Below are positions 18,901 through 30,900 of a stretch of 64,000 nucleotides of DNA, in pieces. The position numbers and the translations under genes were made by a program. The notes beneath the pieces were generated by a model. The model did not search any database, was not told the origin of the DNA, and saw nothing but the letters and a program-made list of their open reading frames with translations. The stretch's first letter is position 1. Each line of letters begins with the position of its first letter. The stretch lies in assembly GCF_015354405.1 (NCBI RefSeq), contig NZ_JADKYP010000027.1, forward strand, positions 22,616 to 86,615, read 5' to 3'. Source of the DNA: Nocardia sp. BSTN01 (GTDB lineage Bacteria; Actinomycetota; Actinomycetes; Mycobacteriales; Mycobacteriaceae).

Positions 18901-21900
18901 TGCGATGCCGGCCCGAGATTCGAGCGAACCGGCACCGGGCAGCTCCGCCGTGCGCTCCGATCGCCCGGCTGCCGGTTTGGCGCCGATCGAGGCCCACGGG
19001 GTCGCGCTGCCCGCCTGCGCGCCGGCAGCAGGCCGGGATTCGGTCGATTCTTCGTTCCGGCGCCCGAAGGCGCGAGCCTCGTCGCCGAGGTTCGGGTCGG
19101 CCGCGAACACCATCCCCGGGTCGTTCTTTCGGCCCGGTGCGTCCGCCAGATTCTCATCGACCCAGATGCCCGGTGTGCGGCCCCGCGGGCTGGTAACCGG
19201 GACTGTCGGCCGGGTAGGCGCCGAACGGGGGTTCCACGGTGTTTTCGGGTCGTGTTCGCCGCGGGCCTCAGGTGTGTGCCGGCCCGGTGCGCCCGGCACT
19301 ACAAAGCGCTTCGGGTCCAGATGGTGCGCATTCCGCCGATCGACGAATCCCACCCGACGATGAACGTGCACTGTTTCGCCGATCCGGCTACCGCGCTCGT
19401 CCTGGTGGTAGGTGACGGCCACCGAGAAAACCGTGGGATCGTCTGTGCGCAACCTGGATTCGAGTGCCTCGACATCGATCATCCCGCGCTGGTCACGGGG
19501 GATTTCCGAACCGGTTTCGAGCTCGTCGATCCGGAGCACCGGAAGAAACGTATCCGGAACGTTGTCGCGGCGGTCCCACCAGCTACTGACCTCCGGTGAC
19601 TCGCTCGAATCTGTCGAGCCCTCGCCGGGGCGGTCGAGATCGGTCGCAGTGGAGCTCCGCCCGGTGCGCTCCGACGGCCCGAATCTCCTCAGCGCGGCGT
19701 CGAAGAACGCATCGAGATCACCATCGCGCAGTGGAACCGTCGGGTCTCCCGCCAGGGAGGCGCCCTCGATGCGCAGGCCCTGCTCGAATTCGAAGACCGA
19801 ATGATGATGCGGCAGAATGAAAGCCGCCATGGCCCGGATGAATTCGTCTTCCGCCACGCCGAGAACTCCCAGCCATCGGAACCGCGCGAGCATACGGGTC
19901 GCGGACCCCGAGATACCAGCGGTGAACGGGCTTTCACTCTCCGCGAGGGTGCTGCGAAAATAGTCGCTGTCGGGATCGAGTTCGACGAGTGCGCTACCTT
20001 GCCGCCAGGGCAACTCGATGGTGTAGCGGGCGGGGTCGAGACGTCCGGCGTTGATCGGGTCGATGTATCCGTCGTGGTGATGGACCTGGACCGACGCTAC
20101 GAGGCAGTGGCCCTGGCTGTCGCGGACGTGCTTGCCTCGGTCGTCGTAAACATAAGTGGGAACGACATATTCGACGTCGGCGTCGTCCGACTTCAGCTGG
20201 GACTCCAGCCATTCCGTATCGACTCGGCCGTTCTCGTTGTATCGCAGTTCGACAGACTCGAGGTCGAGTGGCTCGATACGCAAGACCCGCGGACGTTCGA
20301 TGAGTCCGGCGAACTCGCGGGGGGACAACTCCATTCCGAGCGCGGCGAGATCGCCCGAGGTGAGGTGTCGGCGGCGCTGCTCGGCTTCACTCCGTGGGCG
20401 GCTGATTTCCTTGCGTTGCTCGTACTCTTCGAAGGCGGCGTCGGCACCAGGATTGCGCATCCGCGTGAACCGCACCTCCCGCAGGTCCGCGGCGGTGATC
20501 GTCCATCCCTGGGGAAATGCGTTACGGACCCGCTCCAACGCCGCCTGGTCGAGCCGCAGTCTGCTGGCCGTATCGCGCCAGTCCGGTCGATTCAGCAGCC
20601 GGGCGATGCCCTCGTCCAGAGTGAAGCCGGTGGAGCCGTGCCGGAGCTCGGCATTCCGGATCATCACGTTGAGCAATGCGCACATCAGCTCGCGAAGATT
20701 GCCTCTGTCACGTAGCTCGTCCCATGAGACCCACGACGGAACCATTCCGCCCCACAGCTGGTTCTCCCGCGCATTACGGGTCTCCAGGATTTGCGCGAGG
20801 GATGCCTCGGGAAACAGACCCTGCAGCACCTCGAACGTCCGCTCCAGCACTGCCACGACCGCTGCCCGCGTCTGCGGCCGGTGGTAGTTGTGACGCGCGA
20901 TCTCCACATCGTCGGAAACCCGGCGCTGCCGCCAGCCGATGCGGTGTCCCGCCTGCCCTTCCCCGGTTGTGGTCGGTGCCGGCTTTGCGCCGATCGCGCC
21001 CGGGTCCGGTTGCTCGGTATGAATGCTTGCGTGCGCTGCTGCCGCGGCCGGCGAATCCGTGGCAGGCGGTGTCGGCCGGGCCAGGCCGAGGAAGCGTGCG
21101 GCGGCATCGACGAGATCTGCGATCTCCTGTGGAGCGTTTGCTCGCGTGGCCAGTAGCCGAAGTTCGTGTAGCTTGTCGTCGCTGTCGGCGGCGCGCCAAC
21201 CGGGGGCCAATTGATCTTGTCCGAGAATCGTGGGGAGATCTGCGTCGAGTTGGCGGGTATCCGCATCCAACCGGGCGAGTTCTTCCGCGGTGGCGCCATC
21301 GCTCATCGCGCGCTGGGCGCGGTACTCACGGTCGAGAGCTCGTCCCAGCCAGCCGGGAAGGTTCTCGGCGCGGATCCGAGACCAGGCCTCGTCGTCGAGG
21401 AGGCGCAACTCTGTTTGTACCTGATCGAGGACCTGTAGCAGCGCCCCTCGCTTTCTCAGTACGCGCGGGTCGACGCCGAGTGCCCTCGCGAGATCCACAC
21501 GCGCACGCTCGGTTTCGCCCCGTTCGTGTGCTATTTCGATCTCGCTGCCGGTCAGACGGTGTGGATTCGGTTCCGCCGGAACATCGTCCGAGCCCACACC
21601 GGCCTGGGGCTCATCGGGTTGGTTGTGGAAGAAGACGCCGCCGTGTTGGAAGGGGGCGAGGCGTTGTTGCCGGGGTGCGGGCTGGTCGCCGACAACGTCG
21701 TCGAGTTGTGCCATGGCGGAGCGGTGTTCGGCGATGATGGTGTCGGCGATGTGGAGCAGGTGTTCCGCGGCGGCGTCGGGGTCGGTGGGTGGTTGTTCTC
21801 GCTCGGCGCGGGCGTGGGCTCTGGCGGCGAGGTCGCGGGCTGTGCGGGGGTCGCCGAGCTGGGCCAGCAGGCGGTGGTAGACCCGGCTGTCCTCGGCCGG

Positions 21901-24900
21901 GTGCGCGGGTTCGTCCGAAGTCTCGGTGGGGCGGGTGGCGTTCGTTGCAGCGCGCTCCGCCTCGGCAGGCTCGGCCTGACGCGCGCGTGACAATCGCCCG
22001 AGCCACCCGCGACCTCGTGTGATGACTCGGAGGGAAACGCGGCCCCGCCTCACGAGAAGAAGAGCGCTGTAACCCGTGGCGGTGAGCGCGGTAGCGGCCG
22101 CGGCGATACCGGCCATGGCGTCACTGCCCTGGCCTCCGTGCGCGTTCGCCACGGCCGCAGCCCCCAAGAAGCCGAGGGCCGGTCCGCTTTTCAGGAACAG
22201 CCGGCGCGCTGACATCGCTCGGCCTTGAAGGTCGTCGGGGAAGGCGTCTTGTGCATATTTCGTGACCCGGTTGCCCGCCGCCGCCATCACCGTCGCGTCC
22301 ACGAGCGACGCGGACGCGATCACAGCGGGATCGGTCGTCGATGCCATCAGCGTGAAGAACCCGGCCATACTGGCGAGTGCAGCCGGATAGAAGGTGGTGG
22401 CGTTGATCCGGTCGAGCGCTTTCGGCAGGAAGCCGCTGAGTATCCCGCCGACAGCAGGCGCGGTAGCCGCCGCGCTCAGTGCCCAACCCGGCAGGCCCGC
22501 GTCGGTCAGAACGGTGGCGGTGCGGAGCCCCATCATGGCAAACGCGGCATTGTTGATCGTGGCGAAAGCGGTGTGTTGGGTGAGGAATTTCTCCCGCCGC
22601 AGAGCGCGTACTCCGTCGCCGATCTCCCGGAAGAGGTTGCGTGGCTGCCTTCGGGCCCGAGGGGGGAAAACGAAGCCCCGAACGTTCGCCAGGTTCCCCC
22701 AGTAGCTGAGAGCGTTCAGGCCGAACGGGGCTGCGGGCGCGACGCCGGCCAGCCCCGCGCCCAGTGCTGAGCCGGTGATCCCCGCGGCAGATCCGGTGCT
22801 GGTTATCAGGCGGTTTCCGGAATCGAGCTGTGATTTGGTGAGCAGATTCCGCATTTCGTTGAGGAAGGTGCCCGTATAGAAAGTGCCCGCGGTGGCTTCG
22901 ACCAGTGTGGCCGCAGTCAAAGCGGCGCCGAGATGGGAGGCATCGGCCAGCACCAGCCCGGCAGCAGTGGTCGCGGCTGCCGAGCCGACCCACAGTGCGG
23001 AATTCACCACCTTTTCCGGTTTCCAGAAGTCGGCTGCGTAGCCGGCCAGCAGTTCGAATGCGCCCGGGACCCATAGCGCGGCAGCCGCCATGGCGGTCGT
23101 CGTCGTCGATTCCCCCCGGCCCAGCAGGACATACGTGAGTCCCGAGGACGCTGCGGCGGTACCGATTTGGTTCACGAACTCGCCCGGCAAGAATTTCTCG
23201 CCGAACAACAACTTCGTGAACGGTTTGTTGACCACGAGCAGTTCGCGCTTCGAAACCGTCGCGTCCGGCCGGCCATCCCCGGTTGTGTTTGTTGACGGCT
23301 TTGCGCCGATCGCGCCCGGGTCCTGGGTAGCAACGACATTCGAATTCGCCAACCACGGATCGATCAGTTCCGACCGTAGTTGCGTCCAGGCCGCGGCGGC
23401 CTCGGTGGCGACGGGCGAGAGGGTGGGCTCGGTGAAGGAGGCGGTGATGGTGTCGCCGTGGCGGGTCAGCGTAATCGTGTGTTCGACACGGGTGCCGTTC
23501 AGCAGGGTGACGGGCAACGACACCGACAGTCGCGCCGGCGTCGACTCGACCACGGTAGGGTAGACCCAGAATTGCGTTGTGGCACAAGCGAAGACCGACT
23601 CCGGATGCGCGTAGTCCTGTGAGATCAGCTCCGCTGCCGAATGCAGGGGTGCGGGTAGGCGGAAAATGGTGCCGTGAAATGTGCCACTGAGATTCAGCGC
23701 GGCGAGGTCCATTCCGTGCTCGGATAGCCAATGGAGCGTCTGCATCACGAATTTCACTCGTTCTTCGAGTGTGTCCGGGAACGCACGGCAGGTGAGGAGG
23801 GTCTCCCGCGGAATACCGTTGACCATCCTGCGCCAGTAGCCGGCCCCGATCGGCCCATCGCCAGGATCGGCATAGGAACAGAAGACGATGTCGTGCGGGT
23901 GCACGAAATCGTACGAATCGTCGTCCACTTCGTCGTCCGGAAAGTCTCCCGGGCCGACGACTCGGAAGTCGTCCGGTTGGACGCCGATCAAAAAGTACTC
24001 GAAATCATCGCTGTTGTGCGGCGTCCCATCCGAATCGCAGAACAGTCCGTCGCGGACGATCAGCTTCCGGACCCGCACGTCCTCGGCCATGTGGGGCTGG
24101 TATGCGTCCGGCCGGACCGGGGTCGCCACAGCGTATTCCGTCGGTGCCGCGCCTATGGGCGGCCCCTTGCGCGAGGGCGTTGAGGTGCTCGGCCTCGGTC
24201 TACTGCCGATATCGGCGCCCTCATCCGGATGGGTGGGCGATTGCGGTGGCCCGGGCGACTTTTCGCTGCGATCGCTCGATCCAGGACGGCCGGTGCTCCG
24301 TGCTCGCAGCCATCCGCGGCGATCGGCTGCATGGGGTTGCCTGACCTCGGCGAGGTCGCCACGCCCGACGGCGACCCAGCCGATGTTGTCCAGGGCACGA
24401 GCGGGGATCCGGCGTGGCCAATCGTGCCAGAGGTAGTACGAGGCATGCGGCTTGAATACGCTGCGGTCGAGCCGATCCGATCGGCTCACCGCGAACTTCG
24501 GTCCTGCCGGGACCTCGGTCGTCAGCACCGTGGCGCCGAACTCGGCCGACGTCGGCGCCAGCCCCAAACCGATGTCGATGCCGGCCCGATGCTCCTGCAG
24601 CGCAGTGCTTCCCAGCTGAGCGACGGGGTCTGCCGGCTCGCCCAATACCCACACCGGTACACCGAAATCATCGGCGTGGCGGACGGCCCAGCCGATACCC
24701 GGGGATCCGGTGAGGATCACATGATCGATCACACCGGCCAGGCGCCCGCCCCGTCCCGCGTAGCAGGTGGTGGTCGACCCGTAACTGTGCCCGACAGCGT
24801 TGAACAACCGCGGCATCGGTGCGCCACCGTCACGCCCGGCGTAATGCGCGCGCGTGGCATGGACGGCGGTGATATCACAGGCCAGCATGTCACCGCCGTC

Positions 24901-27900
24901 CGCGGCCTTGCGTGGGACAGCGACCGAGGCATCGGTGGGGCAGTGGTAGCCGATGTACCCGATCGTCGCGACCGCGGCGCCGTCCGCGCGCAGTGTGGCC
25001 ATCTCGTTGAGGCTCATCGCATACCCCGAACGGTGATACAGCATCTCCGTGGTCGAGCCGAAACCGTTGGCCATCATGTTGATGATTTCGGCGTTGTCGA
25101 GGTCGCCGATGGAGACGATCACGCGGCCGTTCTCGCCGTGCGCGGCGGGGTCGAACGCCACCACCTGAACTCGCGGTCCGCCGGTCAGTCCCGCTGCTGT
25201 CTTCTCGATCAGCGGCAGCTGGTCCCGAAGGTGGAGCAGGTTCCTCAGCTCGGCCCGCTCGGCCGCAGTGAGGGTGGTGCGGAAGCGTCGGAGCCGGTCG
25301 GGCCGTCGTTCCAGGAACTGGTCGATGCGCTCTTCGATCGCCAGCCGATTCGCTCGGTCACGCACCGAATATGGGATGCCGTCGGCATTACCGATCAACC
25401 ACGAACAGGCTCGAAGCATGTCGTACTGCTCGTCCGAAAGGTCGAGCTCTTTTTGCACCTGCGGCAGTCCGGACCGATTCGGAGCCCCGGTGCCCAGCGA
25501 CTCCCACCATTGCGCAACCTTTTCGGTGTGCGCTGTGGACGCGCCGGTCACGTCGTCGGGGTCTACCGTCTGGACCAAGGTCCGCTCGGTGGCATTCGCG
25601 CCGAAGTACTCCGTCAGTGTGGCGATGGCTCGCTGGGCGAGGGGATTTTCCGTCGAGGGAGCGGCGGGGGATTCCGTCGGTCGGTGGGTAGCCGTGCTCT
25701 GTGCGTTCTTCCCTCGCCCCCGCGTCCTGCGCGACCAGGGTGCGCCGTCGGGTTGGCGACGGAAAGCTTCCGTGCCGTCGGGCGCTGCACCGTTGGACGG
25801 TCTGGCGCCGATGGCTGGGAATGATCCACCGGGGCGTTGCTGCCACGGGGTGGGAGCCGATGCCACGGTGTCGTCGCGATTGCCGCTCGCCTGGTCCGGT
25901 CTCGCCCCGATCACATCGGTGGGGCCCTCGATCGGGGCGGTGATGGCGATCCCGGATGCGCCGAGCCATTGGGTGAGTGTCTCGTGCACGACGCGAAATG
26001 CGGGGACCGTTCGTTCGGGTTCGGGTCCGGGATCGAAATGACGGTAGCGGGCGATCTCCGGTGTGTCGCCCCGGCCGATGTCGATCGTCACTGCCGCTGG
26101 TTCGCCGAGAACGGGATGGACGATCGCATCGATCGACAGCCCGCCGTCGTGCGGAAAGCCGACGTTTTCGACCTCGAACCAGAATTCCTCGTTACCGCCG
26201 CGGAGATGCTCCGCTACCTTTTTCGAGAGTGCTGGCCGGTCTTGGAAAGAATTCGAACTTCGAATAAATTTTTCTGCAGAGTTGTCTTCGTTCTCGGGTG
26301 GATTCTGCCACGCCCCTCCGACGTGAAGATTATCGTACTCGATGAATATAGTCGACAAATCGAAATTCTGGCTCAGTCGGTGCCGAGCTTGGGCCCAGAA
26401 TTTTGGAGACCTTGTTGCATGTTCGATGAACAGGCCGCTGAAGAACATGATGATCTCCGGCCTTCCGTCTGCGAGGCGCCAGATGCCACCACCTGCGACG
26501 ATGCTCGGTCCATCGATCTTATTGTATATTCGCCGCTCGTTTTCATCGGCATGGGTTTCTATATAGGAGTATAAAAGGTTCGGGTGTTCACCACTGCCGT
26601 CTTTAGTGGTGACAATCTTGCCGCTGCGTAGTATGAGGAAACAATTCTGGCCGCGTCCGGTTGTGAATGGCTCTCCGTCGGGTCCGATGAAGGAACCCTC
26701 CTCGTTCTCGTCGAGAACGACGACCTCGACCAGCCTCTTCCAGAATTCGTCGACCTCGGGATGGAACTTTCTGACAAGTTCTGCACCGTCGTACTCCGTT
26801 CGGCTCGGCCGAGCACCGATCGGCTCGCTGCCCGGCCTCCCGCCAGGTGAATCGGCAGAGCTCAGAAGCCGATCGAGACCCACGACGGCGGCCACGGCGG
26901 CTCGGTGTCTTTGTTCGGAGACTGCGGCCCGCTGTCCCAGTTCGGTCGATCTGTCGGCGCTCCGGATCGCCTCACGCATCAGCCAGGATTGCAGCGGCGA
27001 AGCGTCCGGAGCATGCGGGTCGACGTGGTGGGGAATAGTGGAAATCAGCGAGTCATATTGCTGAGAGCGACTTTTCGGCGAGACGCGCTCGAGGACGGCG
27101 ATCAGGGCATCGAGCCAGTCGGTCAGCTTCAGCATCGATTCGTACTGCCGGGCCGACCGATCGAATTCTCTTTCGTCGGCCGCGTCGACGTCGTCCGCAT
27201 ATCGAGCCGCGTCGCTCATGTGCTCGAACAACGCGGCATAGACCAGGTGCGCCTGTGGGACGGCCGAGGCGTCGAGACCAGCGAGCAGCCGGACGGCGTC
27301 ATCGCGCCGTGTCGCGTCGCGCGCCGCAGCTTCCACCGCGGTCGCAATCGAACTGACCGTGGCAAGCGCCGATTGCCGCTGGGTTTCGGTGACGGTCTCG
27401 GCTCGAGTGCGCGCCATCGTGGCTGCGGCATCCGACATTTCTTCGACGGCATTCGCGAATTCCGTCAACTGCCGGATTCGCTCGGTCGCCGGTGCATTTT
27501 TCTGCTCGGCCGCCTGCAGTTCCGCGAGGCGAGTTCGTATCCGGGCGACCGGAACCACGGTGGCCGGCGGATTGTTCGGCACGCGGTAGGGGTTGTCCTC
27601 CGGCTGGTCCTGTCCGAGGCGGGTGTTCGGGCCGGGTTCCCGTTCCCATTCCGCGTTGGACCAGTTGTCACTGCGGCGGAGGGGAAGTTCGGGTTGTCCG
27701 TCCTTCTTGTAGGTGATGGCGTGGAAGATGCGCCCTTCCCCTTGCCCGTCCGGTTCCTGCAGCTCGGCGAGGCGGGCGTGAGCGTCCGCGCCGAGGTGGA
27801 TGTGATCTGCGACGTTGCCATCGGGGTCGAAAGCGAGGGTGTCGTCCGCGTTGCGGCGGACCTCGTGGACCCAGAGTTCACCGTTCTCGTCTACACCGAG

Positions 27901-30900
27901 GGTGAGGACGTGGCCATCGAGACGATCGCGGCGGGAGCGGTGTGGTTCGACGGTGAGTAAAGCGAGAGTGGTTGGCTTGCCGCGATTTTCGAGCGCCTCG
28001 AGTAGCGGTGCCAGTGGGGCGGTATCCGCATCGGCAGCTGTGTATTCGCGATATCGTCCACCGGCGTACTCGGCGAACTCACGCCCTCCGATTCCGAACA
28101 GTTCTATGATCCGCGCCGCTTCGGCATCGGGAACGCGAACCGGTGATCGACGGTCATCCGCGGTCAGCTTCTCGAGGCGCCCGGCGGTATAGGTCAGTTC
28201 GGCGATCGCACACCGAGGCGTGGTGGTTGTCTGTCCCCGCATCGGTGCGGTGCGGGCCGCCCGCCGCACCTCGGCATCTACTGTATCGGCGGCCGACGCA
28301 AGCAGCACGTCGTCCGGCACCTGACCGACCGGCTGCCACTGCACCGGTGTCGACGGGCTGTCGAGGATCCATTGCAACACCTGATCGACGTCGAGCGGAG
28401 CCGGGGCGGCGTCGGACGGCCGGTGTCCGATCGGACCATCGGCCGCATTCGTCCCGGTATCGGTCGGCACCTCTCGTTGCGCCTGCCCGGCAAGGGGTTT
28501 GAATCCCACCGCCGGCTCCGTTCGGCCGATGGTCTGGAGATGCGACACCGTCCGGTCGAGAATCCGGCGGGTGGGGCGGTCGTCCTCCAGTTCGGCGGAT
28601 GTGGTTGCGGTGGCGCTCGGATCCTCGATGAGCCGGCGCCGCAGCCGGTGCAGGGGCGCAAGCATGTCCCTGATCTCGGTGACGGCGGGAAACCGATTGA
28701 GCAGAGCGATTCCCGCGTCGAAAGCGGCAGACAGATGGGCGCGTGCGATCGCGCCTCGGTCGAGAGAAAGTTCGTATGCCGCCACTTCGATCAGAGTGCG
28801 CAGATAATCCGCACCGGCAGCGGCGAATTCACCACGTGGGTCCGCCAGACCGGCACGAGTGAATTCTCGTTCCAGACCGGGCAGTGCGCTCAGCGCCGCG
28901 GCGATATGCGGGGGGTTGACGACGTATACCGGATCGGCCTGGCCTGCGGCCGCGGCTGCCGACGTCGGTATGCGATCAAGCACGCCGAGGGTCATCGCGA
29001 CGGCCTCGGCGTCGCTGCGAGCGCCGAGCTTGCGCACGGTTCTCTGCACGGCGGTATTGACGAAACTACGCGTGACTCCGAGTAATTCGGCTATTTCCAG
29101 CCGAGACAGGCGTTCCGTGAGAAGTTTGAGGATCTGTTGTTCACGACCCGAGAGCGCCGAGATATCGGAGGTCGCGCTCGGGTGGGGAGGCACCTCTCCG
29201 CTACGTATGGCGGCTGTGAGCGCAAAGATCGCTTCGTGTCGCGGACCTCCCTTTGTACGGGTGTATTCGCGGTATACGTCGGTGTCGTGCCCGATCGGCG
29301 CCGATCGCGGAATGTCCGTGTCGGCCGACTCTGTCTTCTCCGGATCATGCGGCCTACTGCCGATGACGTCGTCGGCCCCCGACTGGTCCGCCGTCGTGGC
29401 GGTTCCCGATTTCGTCTCGCCAGCAAGAAGATTCACTACCAGGTCCGGCGAGATCTCCGGCGGCCGCAGGATGGTGACGAACTGGTGGATCACCCATTGC
29501 GGACTGCCGACTACCGGGCCGTCGATCTCCACCGCGGCGAACCCGACCGCGATGGCCTCCGGCGGCCTGAGCGTAGTTTTCGTTTCGTCGGTGAAGGCCG
29601 CCTCCGGGAGGCGCTCGAGCCATTCCTCGTACGGTTCGGCGACGAGGGCGGCGATTCGCAGTGCCGCCCATGCGCGCCGCAGCACGCCGTCGACCTCCCG
29701 GCTGAGCCGGTTGCCCGTGGCGTGGTCGATCGCGTGGCCGAACTCATGGATGACATCGTCGTGATAGGACCGTCCGCTGGCCGGGTGGAACCCGGTCGAG
29801 CGGTCGTACAGATCGTCCTCGAGTGCCTGAGCTCGGTCGGCCACCCGGGACAGGTTCAGCGTCATCCACTTGCTCCGGGTGCCCCGTTTGAGGGTCTCGG
29901 CGTTGACCCCGGGATCCGCCAGGAAATCGATGCGCAGTTCGCGGATATTGCTCATGTGCGCAACCAGATCCGGGGCGTGCCGGTATCGGGTGAGCAAGTC
30001 GTCCAGCGTCTCGAGAATTTCCCGCACCGCGTCGACGGGGACGCGGGGATGGTTGAATCCGGTGATGACGAAGTACGGATGGTTGAGGTTGAACTCCTCG
30101 ACCAACCGGGCTTTGGCCTGTGCGTCGGCGCTCAAACCGCCGACGTGCACGGTCTCTTCCGGCGTGTGCACCGCATACCGTTCGGCCCGGCCGAGCTCGG
30201 TCATCACCCGGGAGTGCGTGTCGAGCAACATGGCTTCCTGCGCACTCGAGAAGTCCCGCAGCCGGTCCTGGAGATAGGACACCTGTTCCCGCATCCCGGT
30301 GATGTCGGTGCGGGGGAAGCCGTGACCCTGCCATACCGGGCGACCATCGACATACCGGGTGAACTTGGTGGCAAACGGGCTCGGCCCGGCCTGCTCGGAG
30401 TCGAGTGCGGTCCGCCCGCCGGTCACCTCGCCGTCCGGGCCGATATTCCAATGCCGGGTGCTGCGCCGAGTCCCGGTGACAGCGTCCAGCAGGCCGAGCA
30501 GCTCACCGGAAGCCGAATCCAGATAGCTGCGGTCCACCGAACCGAACGCCGCGAATCCTTCGCTCGCCGGATCATCGTTCACCAATCCCAGGTCGTATGC
30601 CCGTGACATCCCTTGTGGCAGAACGGTATTTGCTGCTCGACCGGGAACGATTTCCCGGTACAGCACCGTGGGGTCGTCGTTTGCGGGGTGGGTGGCGGCG
30701 ACCGGCGCGCCCATCGCACCACCGATCAGCGATGTCAGCCACTGTTTCGCGGCATCGTCGGCCTTGTCGTACACCTCCCGGTCGCTCTGATAGCCATTAC
30801 CGAAGGTGACCCGTTCGACCATGACCCCCTGAACTTTCGGCAGCGCTTCCCGGCGCACCACACCGGAGTTCAGACCCTCGGTGAGAAGCGCCGGAAACCC

